Source: Streptomyces sp. Go-475 | GTDB taxonomy: Bacteria; Actinomycetota; Actinomycetes; Streptomycetales; Streptomycetaceae | Assembly (NCBI RefSeq): GCF_003330845.1 | Contig: NZ_CP026121.1 | Coordinates: forward strand, 6,925,501-6,989,500 | Reading direction: 5' to 3' | Length of the DNA stretch: 64,000 nt | Shown: positions 27,008 through 36,012 of the stretch, in pieces | Layout: each line of letters opens with the position of its first letter | Numbering within the stretch: position 1 is the first letter of the stretch | Made by a program: the position numbers and the translations under genes | Notes under the pieces: generated by a model | What the model was told of the DNA's origin: nothing | Database searches by the model: none | Seen by the model: only the letters and a program-made list of their open reading frames with translations

Positions 27008-28243
27008 TCACTCATTCCGAGTACCTCCGCGGGATTCCAGCAGTCCGTCACCCAGCATGTCCTGTACGGTCGCGCGAATGGCCCGCACGGCGTGCTCGAC
27101 ATGAGCGTCCGTGTGCGCGGCGGAGACGAAGTTCATGTGGTTGGGCAGCAGGAGTACGCCGCGCCGCACGAGCCGCGCGTAGAAGTCCATGCGCTCGGTT
27201 TCCGCGATGTCCCGAAAGCGCAGGTACGGCATGCAGGGCCAGTGGTAGGGGACCGCGCAGATCCGGCCGCAGAGCCCCTCGCTGCGCAGTGCCGCGTTGA
27301 CCGCGTCGATCAGGGCCGTGCCCGTGCGTTCGAGCCGTTCGTGCACCTTCTCCTCGCGCAGCACGCGCAGGGTCGCCGACGCCGCGGCGACGGACGCCAG
27401 TTCGTTGCTGAACGTGCCGCGGATGCGCAGCCGCCGGGACTGGGCGGTCAGCGCGGGATCCGTCAGCACCACCGCCAGCGGCAGCCCGTTGGCGATCGCC
27501 TTGCCGAGGACCAGGACGTCCGCGGTCACTCCGAGCCGCTCCTGCGCACCGCCGGGCCCCAGCCGCAGACAGGTCTTCGTCTCGTCCAGGACCAGCAGCG
27601 CCCCCGCCTCGTGCGCCGCTTCGAGCACCCGCTTCGCGCTGTCGGCCAGCGGCAGCGGGAGCTCCACCGGATCCACCACGACCGCGGCCAGGTCCCGCGT
27701 GGACCGGACGGTCTCCAGCAGGTCCTCCACCTCGTCGCCGTGCCACACGCGTACGGCCGCGCCGTAGATGCCGGGCACGGCGAGGGGCTGGACCGAGCGC
27801 CGCTCGGCGTGGTCGAAGCGGTGCCAGTTCACGTGCGGGCTGATCACCTGGTCGTGCCAGCCGTGGAAACCCAGCCGCAGGACCATGTCCCGGCCCGTGC
27901 GGTGCCGGGCGAGCCGCATCGCCGCGCCGACCGCCTCGGAGCCGGTCTTGAACAGCAGCGCCCCCGGCTGCTCGGGGAACAGGCCGGACAGCACGTCCAG
28001 GAAGTCGCGCAGCGGCCGGCCGGCCGACGGGTAGAGGGTTCCGGCCTGAAGCTGCCGGTGCACCTCCTCGACCACGGCCGGATGGCCGTGGCCCAGGACG
28101 ACCGGCCCGTACCCGCACACGAAGTCGGTGTAGCGCCGCCCCTGGGCGTCCCACAGGTCCGCGCCGCTGCCTCGCGTGAAGACGGTCTCCTCCAGGGAGG
28201 GCAGCGACCGGGGCGTCGCCGGGTGGGAAGGGTCTCGCGTCAC
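27008..28243 (-). CDS. Class III PLP aminotransferase, glutamate-1-semialdehyde aminomutase-like
   Basis: The GTG at 28243 overlaps the previous stop (GTGA) and gives 411 residues. The fold-I PLP features are present: TGSEAVGAAMRLAR for the cofactor phosphate, FHGWHD (aromatic stack), LLVLDETKT in place of the usual DEV, and Lys248 in VLVLGKAIANG as the Schiff-base lysine. The FHGWHD motif is typical of glutamate-1-semialdehyde aminomutase-like enzymes. It is probably not the tetrapyrrole gene, because its partners are unrelated to heme synthesis. It is the last gene of a three-gene operon and likely moves an amino group on a substrate made by the upstream oxidoreductase. Confidence 0.88.
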   Translation of the reverse strand: MTRDPSHPATPRSLPSLEETVFTRGSGADLWDAQGRRYTDFVCGYGPVVLGHGHPAVVEEVHRQLQAGTLYPSAGRPLRDFLDVLSGLFPEQPGALLFKTGSEAVGAAMRLARHRTGRDMVLRLGFHGWHDQVISPHVNWHRFDHAERRSVQPLAVPGIYGAAVRVWHGDEVEDLLETVRSTRDLAAVVVDPVELPLPLADSAKRVLEAAHEAGALLVLDETKTCLRLGPGGAQERLGVTADVLVLGKAIANGLPLAVVLTDPALTAQSRRLRIRGTFSNELASVAAASATLRVLREEKVHERLERTGTALIDAVNAALRSEGLCGRICAVPYHWPCMPYLRFRDIAETERMDFYARLVRRGVLLLPNHMNFVSAAHTDAHVEHAVRAIRATVQDMLGDGLLESRGGTRNE

Positions 28244-29826
28244 AGCCACAGGTCTCCGATCTCGCGGAAGAAGGGACGGGTGCCGAACTTGACGCGGTAG
28301 AGGTCCCGGGCGCGGCTGGTGGACTTGCTCAGCTCCTCGTCGGGGATGTGGTGCAGTTCGTCCAGGCTGATCCAGTGCAGGCTCTCGGTGCGCTGCAGAT
28401 CGGTCGGGGTGGGCCGGCCGGCCGTCAGGCGGCACAGATACGAGACGACGATCCAGTCCTGGGGCTCCACGTCCCGTTCGACGAACCGGACGGGACGGGC
28501 CTCCAGCAGGTAGTCGACGCTGACGCGCACCCGGCTGCCGATCTCCTTGCCGATGTGTGCCTGCAGGCAGGCGATCAGATCCTCGTAGGCGCCGATCTGC
28601 CCGCCCACGCCCTCGAGTTTGCCGACCTCGTCGCGGCTCGCCGGGCCCCTGCGCTGCAGCAGCATCCGGCCCTTGCGATCGAAGATCAGTGCTTCGACGG
28701 CGATCCGGTAGCCCGTGGGGTCGTACTCCAGATCCCGCAGGTGCGCCTTCAGGGCGGTGAGGGTCCGGATGAGGTGCGGCGCGTGCCGGACGGGCTGTGT
28801 GGGCGCCGCGGGCGTCACCGGGGCGGCGGGCGGACGGGCCCAGGTGACCGCGTAGTGGTCGACGGGCTGGGCTCCCTTCGACTCGACGAAGCGCGCGTCG
28901 GCGTGCCAGGCCCCGGAGGGTTCCGACTTCGCCCTGCTCTGCACCCGCATGCCGGTGTCGGACAGGGTGAGGATGTTGTACTGCCACGGGTAGCCGCGGT
29001 GGACGTCGGGGGAACCGAACGTGCCGGCGCCGACGATGCTGATGTGCCGCCCGTCGGGCGCGATGTCGTAGCGGAAACTGTCGGAGTGGGCCTTGTGGAC
29101 GTGGCCGTGCAGCAGCGCCCGGAAACCCGCCACGGCCATCCGCTCCAGCACGGACGGGTCCTGGATGCATCCGTCGCCCCGCACCGGGTGGTGCCACACG
29201 GCCAGCTTGACCGTGTCACGGACCTCGGGGCGGGTGCGCAGCAGGTGCAGGGCGTTGTCGATCGCTCCGGGAAGGATGCTGCTCCGGTCCGGGTGGTGGT
29301 GGTCCGTGGTGTAGGCCGAGTTGAGACCGACGAGCGTCACCCCGACGTTGGGCGGCGAGACCACCTGGAACTGCTGGTCCGGGTCGGTGGGGTAGGGGCT
29401 TCCCGTGGCCTGGCGGAAGAAGTCGGCGAACCGGGCGAACCGCCGGGCGTAGGCGGCTTCGTCCGTCACCACCTCGACGTAGCGGGGATTCTCCCGGTAG
29501 GCGGACACGTACCGCGCGGGCGCGTCCGCCGTCTTCATCACCTGGTAGGCGTCCTGTGAGGTCACCCAGTCCACGTCGTGGTTCCCCGGCGTGATCAGCA
29601 ACTGGCGCCGGTCGATGCCGAATTCACTGATCAGCCGGTTCAGAAAGAGCAGGGCCGCCTCGTATTCGCCCTCCTGTGCCCTTTCCGCGACGTCGCCGGA
29701 GAGAACCAGACAGTCTATGGCCTCGTAGGCCAGTTCCCTACTGAGGTCCTCCGCTAACTGGTTGAACCACATGGTTGCGGTCTCCCGGCTTCCGAAGTGG
29801 AGATCCGAGAGGTGAACGATTCGCAC
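28240..29826 (-). CDS. Metallophosphoesterase fused to a degenerate NUDIX domain
   Basis: The GTG start (29826) of VRIVHLSDLHFG follows a G-run; an ATG 12 bases earlier is also possible. The length is 528 residues. The N-terminal half is a calcineurin-like phosphoesterase with all metal motifs: DLHFG, SGDVAE, GNHDVD, WHHPV and HGHVHK. Residues about 375-520 are NUDIX-like (RIAVEALIFDRKGRMLLQRR), but the NUDIX box reads GGQIGAYEDLIACLQ with IGKEIG after it. The Arg and most of the Glu residues of REUXEEXGU are lost, so that half may bind rather than cleave a nucleotide-linked substrate. It lies between the oxidoreductase (overlapping by 89 bases) and the aminotransferase (GTGA overlap). Confidence 0.85.
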   Translation of the reverse strand: MRIVHLSDLHFGSRETATMWFNQLAEDLSRELAYEAIDCLVLSGDVAERAQEGEYEAALLFLNRLISEFGIDRRQLLITPGNHDVDWVTSQDAYQVMKTADAPARYVSAYRENPRYVEVVTDEAAYARRFARFADFFRQATGSPYPTDPDQQFQVVSPPNVGVTLVGLNSAYTTDHHHPDRSSILPGAIDNALHLLRTRPEVRDTVKLAVWHHPVRGDGCIQDPSVLERMAVAGFRALLHGHVHKAHSDSFRYDIAPDGRHISIVGAGTFGSPDVHRGYPWQYNILTLSDTGMRVQSRAKSEPSGAWHADARFVESKGAQPVDHYAVTWARPPAAPVTPAAPTQPVRHAPHLIRTLTALKAHLRDLEYDPTGYRIAVEALIFDRKGRMLLQRRGPASRDEVGKLEGVGGQIGAYEDLIACLQAHIGKEIGSRVRVSVDYLLEARPVRFVERDVEPQDWIVVSYLCRLTAGRPTPTDLQRTESLHWISLDELHHIPDEELSKSTSRARDLYRVKFGTRPFFREIGDLWL

Positions 29827-30850
29827 GTGGCCCCCCATTGATGTGCGTGACGCCCGCTTGCGGGTCGACGAAGTCCCGGATCTCGTCGAAAAGCCGGTAC
29901 ACGGTGATCTCGTCGTCGAGTGACGGCCCGATCTCCCGTACGCCCGCGACGGCGGCGAGAAAAGCGTGGAGTTCCCGCGCGTAACCCGCGGCCCGGAATC
30001 CGCCGTCGAGTGTGCGCGGTATCCACTGCTCCTCCAGGCGCAGCCCTTCCGGATGGCCGGTCCGCGCGTCCGCCTCCGTGCTGTAGCGCAGACTGCGCGC
30101 CGACTCCACACGGATCAGCCGGCCGGCGTCCGTCACGAGGCACGCGTTCAGCTCGAAGCGCGGCGCGCCGGTGGCGACGATGACGTGCGCGGACCGGTCA
30201 CCGGGCGCGGACAGCGTCAGCGACAGCACGGCGGACCCGTCGGCGAGCTGGTGGAACACCGCGTGGGTGAGGGACGGCTTCACGAAACACGTGGACACCA
30301 GGTCCAGCGCGTGGATGGCGTGGGTCAGCAGCAGAGCGTCGAGGATGCCCAGCCCCCAGCGCCCGCCCCGCGGCCCGGAGGCCGTGTAGGACAGGGACAT
30401 CGAGATGACGGAGCCGAAGTCGGGGCGCATGAGCAGCGCCTGCAGGCCGATCCAGGCGTCCGAGTGCCGCAGGTTGTGACCGACCATGCTCACCAGCCCG
30501 GCGTCCCGGAAACGCTCGGCGAGCCACTCGACCTGGTGGAGGGAGACCGCCGGCGGTTTCTCGACGAACGTGTGCACGCAGTGGTCGGCGGCCAGGGACA
30601 GGGCCTCCACGTGCATCGACGGCGGGCCGGCGAGGACGACGGCGTCCAGGTCTTCCGAGCGGAACATCGCCGACGTCGAGTCATATGCCGCGGGTATTCG
30701 GAATAACTCCGCCGCACTTCGCGCCTTTTCCCGGTCCCGGTCGCATACGGCGACCGGGGTGCGCCCCAATGAGGCCAGAGTGGGAAGAAGAGTCCCCGCG
30801 CCGTGTTCACCGCATCCCACGAGTCCCACACGCAGACTTCCAGCGCTCAT
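29738..30850 (-). CDS. Gfo/Idh/MocA-family NAD(P)-dependent oxidoreductase
   Basis: The ATG at 30850 (MSAGSLRVGLVGCG) has GGGGGG 6 bases upstream; the product is 370 residues. The Rossmann motif VGLVGCGEHGAG opens the protein, and FVEKPPAVS is the conserved EKP motif of the family. The C-terminal alpha/beta domain carries THAIHALDL in place of the usual catalytic His. These enzymes oxidise or reduce hydroxyl groups of sugars and inositols. The last 30 or so residues are encoded inside the next gene, an unusually long overlap. It heads the operon with the phosphoesterase-NUDIX and aminotransferase, a combination suited to making an amino-sugar or aminocyclitol from a phosphorylated precursor (inference). 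Confidence 0.87.
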   Translation of the reverse strand: MSAGSLRVGLVGCGEHGAGTLLPTLASLGRTPVAVCDRDREKARSAAELFRIPAAYDSTSAMFRSEDLDAVVLAGPPSMHVEALSLAADHCVHTFVEKPPAVSLHQVEWLAERFRDAGLVSMVGHNLRHSDAWIGLQALLMRPDFGSVISMSLSYTASGPRGGRWGLGILDALLLTHAIHALDLVSTCFVKPSLTHAVFHQLADGSAVLSLTLSAPGDRSAHVIVATGAPRFELNACLVTDAGRLIRVESARSLRYSTEADARTGHPEGLRLEEQWIPRTLDGGFRAAGYARELHAFLAAVAGVREIGPSLDDEITVYRLFDEIRDFVDPQAGVTHINGGPRANRSPLGSPLRKPGDRNHVVQPVSGGPQ

Positions 30851-30985
30851 GCACATCCCCCCACGTCGGCGTGTCCGTGACTTCATTGATGCGCGGGAAG
30901 AATGATCGCCAAACTGCGCCCCCGCACCATGACGTTCCGCCGAATATCGGAATCACATCTTCCTGGTGGCGGGATTTCCGGGGTT

Positions 30986-33100
30986 TCACCGCCGGGCCCG
31001 GACCGCGTGGCGTCCGCCCCGCCGTCCTCCCCGGCCCCGGCGGGTCGCCACCGGTACGGCGAGGCTGACGGTGAGGGCGAGACCGAGGGCGTAGGGCCAC
31101 CAGCCGAAGCCGACGCCCGCCGACGCGCCGGCGCTGCGGGGCGCCACCCCGCCGGACCCGGACGCCGCCGGTGCGGTGGGGGAGGGGCCGGGGGCGGTGG
31201 CCGCCGTCAGGGCGACGTCGTTGCCGTCGCCGGCCCGGTAGCTGATGCGGTAGGTCGTGTCGGCCAGTTTGAGGCGGGCGCCCTCCGCCAGACCGGTGAA
31301 GATTCCCGCCGGTGCGCCGCGGCCCGTGTCGTCGATCACGGTGATCTCACGGGCGGGTCGCTTCCGGCCGGACGCCCCGGCGGCCGACAGGTCGAGGTCT
31401 CCGGCCAGCCGTACCGCGCCCGTCACCTTCAACGGCCCGTCCCGCAGCACCAGCGAGCCCCGCGCGCTCTGCGTGTAGGCGCCGTCCACGGTGAGCCCGG
31501 TGGTGACCGTGCCGTCGCTGGTGACCGGACCGCGCACCGTGCCCGTGCCGGTGAGGGACTTCGCCACGTGCAGGCCTGCCCGGCCCGGGTCCAGCCGGGC
31601 CGCGGCCGACGTGAGCCGGATCGCCTCGCTGCGGTCGAGCGTGGCGCCCCGGCGCAGGGCCAGCGTGCCCCGGGCGACCGTGGTCGTCCCGGTGTACGTC
31701 ACCGCGCGGCCCGTCAGCGTCGTCGTGGCGGCTCCCTGCTGGGTGAGCGAGCCGCTGCCGCCGATCCGGGACAGGGTGAGGGGCCGGCCGGTGTTGCGCA
31801 GCACCAGGGAGCCGTTGTTGACGACCTTGTAGTGGGGGCCCGCGGTGTACAGCCCGGCGTCGCCGCCCCGCTTCCCGCTGCCGAGCCGCAGCACCGCGCC
31901 CTTCTCGACCGTCGTCGAGCCGTCGTAGTACTGGACGGCCGCGAAGGTCACGTCGTTGCCGGGGGTGCCGGCGATGACGACGTCGCCGGCGCCGGGGGCC
32001 GACAGCGTGTCGTGGAACCTGCCGCCGCCGATGGGGGCGCCCAGGGTCACCGGGCCGTCGTAGTCGAGGGTGAGGCGCGAGCGGGAGCGGGCCGCCAGCA
32101 GGTTGATGTAGACGGTTTCCGCGGTGCCCGGCATGAAGATCCGGTCCGTGGTGCCGTCGCCCCACCGGACGTCGGCGCCCTTGATGTTGGTGCCGCGCTT
32201 GTTGACGTTCTTCCGCGCGGGCGTCCAGTTCAGAGCCGGGTCGCTGAGCGAGGGGTCGGTGTCGCCGCCCCGGTCCGACCAGCTGTACTGCCCCGTCAGG
32301 ACCACCTTGCCGCCCGGCCGGGACTGCACGTTGACGTCGCTGCCGTACTCGCGCTGGTAGAAGTCCATGCCCAGGGTGACGGTCTGCCCCAGCGGGGTGT
32401 CGACGGTCCACGTGCCCTGGTTGAGCACCTTGCGGACGCGGGGCAGGGAGGTGGCGTACTCCGGGCGGCCGGTGTTCAGCTGGGTGCCGTTGTCGATGAC
32501 GCCGGAGAAGGGGTGGCTGCCCGACAGGTCCCAGGTGCCCCACAGGAACCTCGGCTGGGTGATCAGCCCCGAACCGCTGATGGTGCCGAGGTTGTAGGCG
32601 CTCCTGAGGGACAGCCGGAGGGTGCCGTCGACCCGGATGTTGTCCTGGTTGAGGCGGAACGCCGGGGTGTCGTACGGGAAGTGGCCGATCAGGCCCGTCG
32701 TACCGCCGTTGCCGTACTGGAGCGTCGCCCCGTGCTCGACCGTGACCGCGGGCGGGTCGGGGCGGGTGACCGTGACGTACGGGTGGTTGCCGCCCCGTGT
32801 CCGCACCTGCTGCCGCTGCCGGGACCGGGGGAGCGTGAAGTCGCTGTCCTTGGTGAGGATCAGGGTTCCGGTGCCGCGTACCGTGAGCGTGCCCTCGCCC
32901 CGGAAGACGCCGTCGTACGTCGTCGTCCCGGGCGGCACGGTGACGACCGTGTCGCCGGCGAGGGTCACGTCCCGGTCGGCGAGCACGTCGGCCGTGACGT
33001 CCCGGGGCCCGGCGGCCGCTGCCGGGGGAGCGGCGAGCAGGGACGCGACCGCCGCGAGGACGCCCGCGGCCGCAACTGTGGTGTGGGTGAGGCTGCGCAC
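30986..33100 (-). CDS. Cell-surface protein with autotransporter-type beta-strand repeats
   Basis: The 704-residue protein has a signal peptide (cleavage near PPAAAAG), then long series of beta strands. These include GDGNDVALT-like turns and repeats of the autotransporter-associated beta-strand type (VVNNGSLVLRNTGRPLTLS, TTTLTGRAVTYTG, YTGTTTVARGTLAL). A Pro/Ser linker leads to one C-terminal membrane helix (WWPYALGLALTVSLAVPV) and an Arg-rich tail. It is therefore anchored by the membrane, not by sortase. The repeat type is best known from Gram-negative passenger domains. The start is GTG with no obvious ribosome site. It may bind a glycan surface; next to the carbohydrate enzymes this is plausible but untested. 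Confidence 0.8.
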   Translation of the reverse strand: MRSLTHTTVAAAGVLAAVASLLAAPPAAAAGPRDVTADVLADRDVTLAGDTVVTVPPGTTTYDGVFRGEGTLTVRGTGTLILTKDSDFTLPRSRQRQQVRTRGGNHPYVTVTRPDPPAVTVEHGATLQYGNGGTTGLIGHFPYDTPAFRLNQDNIRVDGTLRLSLRSAYNLGTISGSGLITQPRFLWGTWDLSGSHPFSGVIDNGTQLNTGRPEYATSLPRVRKVLNQGTWTVDTPLGQTVTLGMDFYQREYGSDVNVQSRPGGKVVLTGQYSWSDRGGDTDPSLSDPALNWTPARKNVNKRGTNIKGADVRWGDGTTDRIFMPGTAETVYINLLAARSRSRLTLDYDGPVTLGAPIGGGRFHDTLSAPGAGDVVIAGTPGNDVTFAAVQYYDGSTTVEKGAVLRLGSGKRGGDAGLYTAGPHYKVVNNGSLVLRNTGRPLTLSRIGGSGSLTQQGAATTTLTGRAVTYTGTTTVARGTLALRRGATLDRSEAIRLTSAAARLDPGRAGLHVAKSLTGTGTVRGPVTSDGTVTTGLTVDGAYTQSARGSLVLRDGPLKVTGAVRLAGDLDLSAAGASGRKRPAREITVIDDTGRGAPAGIFTGLAEGARLKLADTTYRISYRAGDGNDVALTAATAPGPSPTAPAASGSGGVAPRSAGASAGVGFGWWPYALGLALTVSLAVPVATRRGRGGRRGGRHAVRARR

Positions 33101-33145
33101 GTGAGGGGAGACGGATCGCGAGGTCCGCCGATAACAGAAATCTCG

Positions 33146-33331
33146 CTACGGCCGCCTCGGCCGGAGCAGTGCCTGGGCGACGATGACGCGCTCCCCGTCG
33201 AAGGTGACGGCGGGGCCGCCGTGCAGTTCGTAGCCGAGGTCGAGCGCCTCGCTCACCCGTCGGCAGAACGCGGCGTCGTCCGGTCCGGTCAGGACGCGGT
33301 AACGGGGCAGGTCGTCGGGTGGTGTGGTCAT
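33146..33331 (-). CDS. Small DUF1737-type protein
   Basis: This 61-residue product reads YRVLTGPDDAAFCRRVSEAL, then GYELHGGPAVTFDG, and matches the DUF1737 pattern (a short alpha/beta protein found with phage and secreted proteins). No signal peptide or membrane segment is seen. Its function is unknown. It lies between the surface protein and the GH43 genes and is divergent from the latter. Confidence 0.65.
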   Translation of the reverse strand: MTTPPDDLPRYRVLTGPDDAAFCRRVSEALDLGYELHGGPAVTFDGERVIVAQALLRPRRP

Positions 33332-33372
33332 AAGGAGCAGGATCGCAGAGTCTGTTGGTCCCGTCAGACCCG

Positions 33373-33401
33373 TTGACCTCCTCGTGTCACCCCCTTACCT
33401 T
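33373..33401 (+). promoter_or_regulatory. Predicted sigma-70-type promoter of the GH43 pair
   Basis: TTGACC (33373-33378) is separated by 17 bases from TACCTT (33396-33401), a good match to HrdB-type promoters. Transcription would begin near 33408, inside a direct repeat of GGCGTTCG (33406-33413 and 33425-33432), which could bind a regulator. Confidence 0.5.
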
Positions 33402-33494
33402 TTTCGGCGTTCGTAATGGCAGATGGCGTTCGACATGTCGGACGACGCATCAGATGACGCCGTGTGCCCCCCAGTGAGAGGCAGGCCCCTCCGC

Positions 33495-34592
33495 ATGAGC
33501 CGCGACCGCGACCCCGCTCTGCCCGAACCCCCCAGTCGCAGACTGCTGCTGAAGGGCGCCGCAGCCGCCGGTGCCCTCGCCGCCCTCCCCGCCGCCCCGG
33601 GCGTGGCCCAGGCGGCCGCCCCGGCCGGGCGCCCGAAGCCGGCCCCCTTCGTGAACCCGCTCGTCCGCAACCGCGCCGACCCGCACATCCACCGGCACAA
33701 GGACGGCTTCTACTACTTCACGGCCACGGCCCCCGAGTACGACCGCATCATCCTGCGCCGCTCCCGCACCCTGAACGGCCTGGGCACCGCCGCCGAGTCG
33801 GTCATCTGGCGGGCCCACCCGACGGGCCCGATGGGCGCGCACATCTGGGCGCCCGAACTGCACCGCATCGGCGGCAAGTGGTACATCTACTTCGCCTCCG
33901 CGCCCGCCGAGGACGTCTGGGCGATCCGCATCTGGGTGCTGGAGAACGCCCACCCCGACCCCTTCAAGGGCACCTGGGTGGAGAAGGGCCAGGTGAAGAC
34001 GGCCTGGGAGACCTTCTCCCTGGACGCCACCACCTTCACCCACCGGGGCAAGCGCTACCTCGCCTGGGCGCAGCACGAGCCCGGCCTGGACAACAACACC
34101 GGCATCTTCCTGTCCGAGATGGCGAACCCCTGGACCCTGAAGGGCCCGCAGGTGCGGCTCTCCACCCCCGAGTACGACTGGGAGTGCATCGGCTTCAAGG
34201 TCAACGAGGGCCCCTACGTCCTCAAGCGCAACGGCCGCCTGTTCATGACCTACTCGGCCAGCGCCACCGACTCCAACTACTGCATGGGCCTGCTGACCGC
34301 CGACGCCGACAGCCACCTCCTGGACCCCATGAGCTGGACCAAGTCGCCGACCCCGGTCTTCACCAGCAACGACACCACCAAGCAGTACGGCCCCGGCCAC
34401 AACTGCTTCACGGTCGCCGAGGACGGCCGCACCGACGTCCTCGTCTACCACGCCCGGCAGTACAAGCAGATCAACGGCGACCCGCTGAACGACCCCAACC
34501 GCCACACCCGCGTCCAGAAGCTCGGCTGGAAGGCGGACGGCACCCCCGACTTCGGCATACCGGTCGCCGACACGACCACGGCAGGTGACTGA
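33495..34592 (+). CDS. Exported GH43 glycoside hydrolase (arabinanase/arabinofuranosidase type)
   Basis: From the ATG at 33495 the protein has 365 residues; an upstream in-frame ATG (33423) would add 24 residues without family support. A Tat-like signal (SRRLLLKGAAAAG) is followed by a five-bladed propeller: the base Asp in NRADPHIH, AHIWAPELHRI, and the acid Glu in NEGPYVLKRNG. The length is typical of single-domain GH43. The family mostly cuts arabinofuranose and xylose linkages in hemicellulose and pectin side chains. The next gene is 1 base away, so the two are co-transcribed. Confidence 0.88.
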   Translation: MSRDRDPALPEPPSRRLLLKGAAAAGALAALPAAPGVAQAAAPAGRPKPAPFVNPLVRNRADPHIHRHKDGFYYFTATAPEYDRIILRRSRTLNGLGTAAESVIWRAHPTGPMGAHIWAPELHRIGGKWYIYFASAPAEDVWAIRIWVLENAHPDPFKGTWVEKGQVKTAWETFSLDATTFTHRGKRYLAWAQHEPGLDNNTGIFLSEMANPWTLKGPQVRLSTPEYDWECIGFKVNEGPYVLKRNGRLFMTYSASATDSNYCMGLLTADADSHLLDPMSWTKSPTPVFTSNDTTKQYGPGHNCFTVAEDGRTDVLVYHARQYKQINGDPLNDPNRHTRVQKLGWKADGTPDFGIPVADTTTAGD

Positions 34593-34593
34593 C

Positions 34594-36006
34594 ATGAGAC
34601 GCGCGTACGCCCTCCTCCTCGCCCTGTGCCTCGGCCTGGTCGGCGCCCTCGCCACCGCCGGACCCGCCCAGGCCGCGCCCCAGACCATCACCAACGGCAC
34701 CCAGTTCACGGACACCTCGGGCAACCCCGTCCACGCCCACGGCGGCGGGGTCATCAAGGTCGGCTCGTACTACTACTGGTTCGGCGAGCACCGCAACGCC
34801 GACAACACCTTCCGGTACGTCGACGCCTACCGCTCGACCGACCTGAAGAACTGGGAGTTCCGCAACCACGTCCTGACCGAGGCCAGCGACCCGGAGCTGG
34901 CGACCGCCAACATCGAGCGGCCGAAGGTCATGTACAACGCGTCCACCGGCAAGTTCGTGATGTGGATGCACAAGGAGAACGGCGTCGACTACAGCGAGGC
35001 CCGCGCCGCGGTCGCCGTCTCCGACACCGTCGACGGGAACTACACCTGGAAGGGCAGCTTCCGGCCGCTCGGCCAGCACATGTCCCGTGACATCACGGTC
35101 TTCACCGACACCGACGGCGCCGGCTACATGATCTCCGCCGCCCGCGAGAACTACGACCTCCAGATCTACCGCCTCACCGCCGACTACACCGGCATCGCGA
35201 GCCTGGTCGCCAACCCCTGGCCCGGCGGCCACCGCGAGGCCCCCGCGCTGTTCAAGCGGAACGGCGTGTACTTCATGCTGACCTCGGGCGCCACGGGCTG
35301 GAACCCCAACCAGCAGCAGTACGCCACCGCCACGAACATCGCCGGACCCTGGTCGGCCATGAGGAACATCGGCGACTCGACCACGTTCGGCTCGCAGACC
35401 GCCTACGTCCTGCCGGTCCAGGGCAGTTCGGGCACCTCGTACCTGTACATGGGCGACCGCTGGGGCAACTCCTTCGGCGGCACCGTCAACGACTCCCGGT
35501 ACGTGTGGCTGCCGCTGACCTTCTCCAACTCGACCACCATGTCCATGTCCTGGTCGCCGGAGGTCACCATCGACACGGCCGCCGGGACCATCAGCGGCAC
35601 GAGCGCGACGTACAACACGCTCATCGCCCGCCACTCCGCCAAGTGCGCGGACGTCACGAGCCAGTCGCTCTGGCCGGGCGCCCAGATCAAGCAGTACGAC
35701 TGCAACGGCGGCGCCAACCAGAAGTACTGGTTCAAGTCCGTCGGAAGCGGTTACTACCAGCTGATGGTCAGGAACAGCTCGCTGTGCGTGCAGGAGAACG
35801 CGAGCACGGTCACGCAGGAGAACTGCAACGCCTCCGCCACGAGCCAGCAGTGGTCGCTGACCACCACCGGCTCGTACGTGAACGTCAAGTCCCGGGCGTC
35901 CGGCGAGTGCCTGGACGTGAACGGCGCGTCCACCGCCAACGGCGCCGCGCTCATCACGTACACGTGCAACGGCGGAACCAACCAGCAGTGGACGCGCGGG
36001 ACCTGA
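34594..36006 (+). CDS. Exported GH43-like enzyme with CBM13, exo-beta-1,3-galactanase type
   Basis: The ATG at 34594 follows GCAGGTG and gives 470 residues. After a Sec signal (cleavage near GPAQAA), the catalytic domain begins with HAHGGGVIKVGSYYYWFGEH, a sequence typical of GH43 exo-beta-1,3-galactanases, a group in which the usual catalytic base Asp is missing. ERPKVMYN supplies a Glu. Residues about 335-470 are a ricin-type CBM13 with three beta-trefoil repeats (NQKYWF, SQQWSL and NQQWTRG). Such enzymes trim the beta-1,3-galactan backbone of arabinogalactan proteins. The convergent lyase gene ends only 6 bases away. Confidence 0.85.
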   Translation: MRRAYALLLALCLGLVGALATAGPAQAAPQTITNGTQFTDTSGNPVHAHGGGVIKVGSYYYWFGEHRNADNTFRYVDAYRSTDLKNWEFRNHVLTEASDPELATANIERPKVMYNASTGKFVMWMHKENGVDYSEARAAVAVSDTVDGNYTWKGSFRPLGQHMSRDITVFTDTDGAGYMISAARENYDLQIYRLTADYTGIASLVANPWPGGHREAPALFKRNGVYFMLTSGATGWNPNQQQYATATNIAGPWSAMRNIGDSTTFGSQTAYVLPVQGSSGTSYLYMGDRWGNSFGGTVNDSRYVWLPLTFSNSTTMSMSWSPEVTIDTAAGTISGTSATYNTLIARHSAKCADVTSQSLWPGAQIKQYDCNGGANQKYWFKSVGSGYYQLMVRNSSLCVQENASTVTQENCNASATSQQWSLTTTGSYVNVKSRASGECLDVNGASTANGAALITYTCNGGTNQQWTRGT

Positions 36007-36012
36007 CCGGCG

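Noticed and set aside
36007..36012. Terminator between the convergent GH43 and lyase genes
   Set aside because: Only six bases separate the stops; no hairpin fits outside the coding regions.
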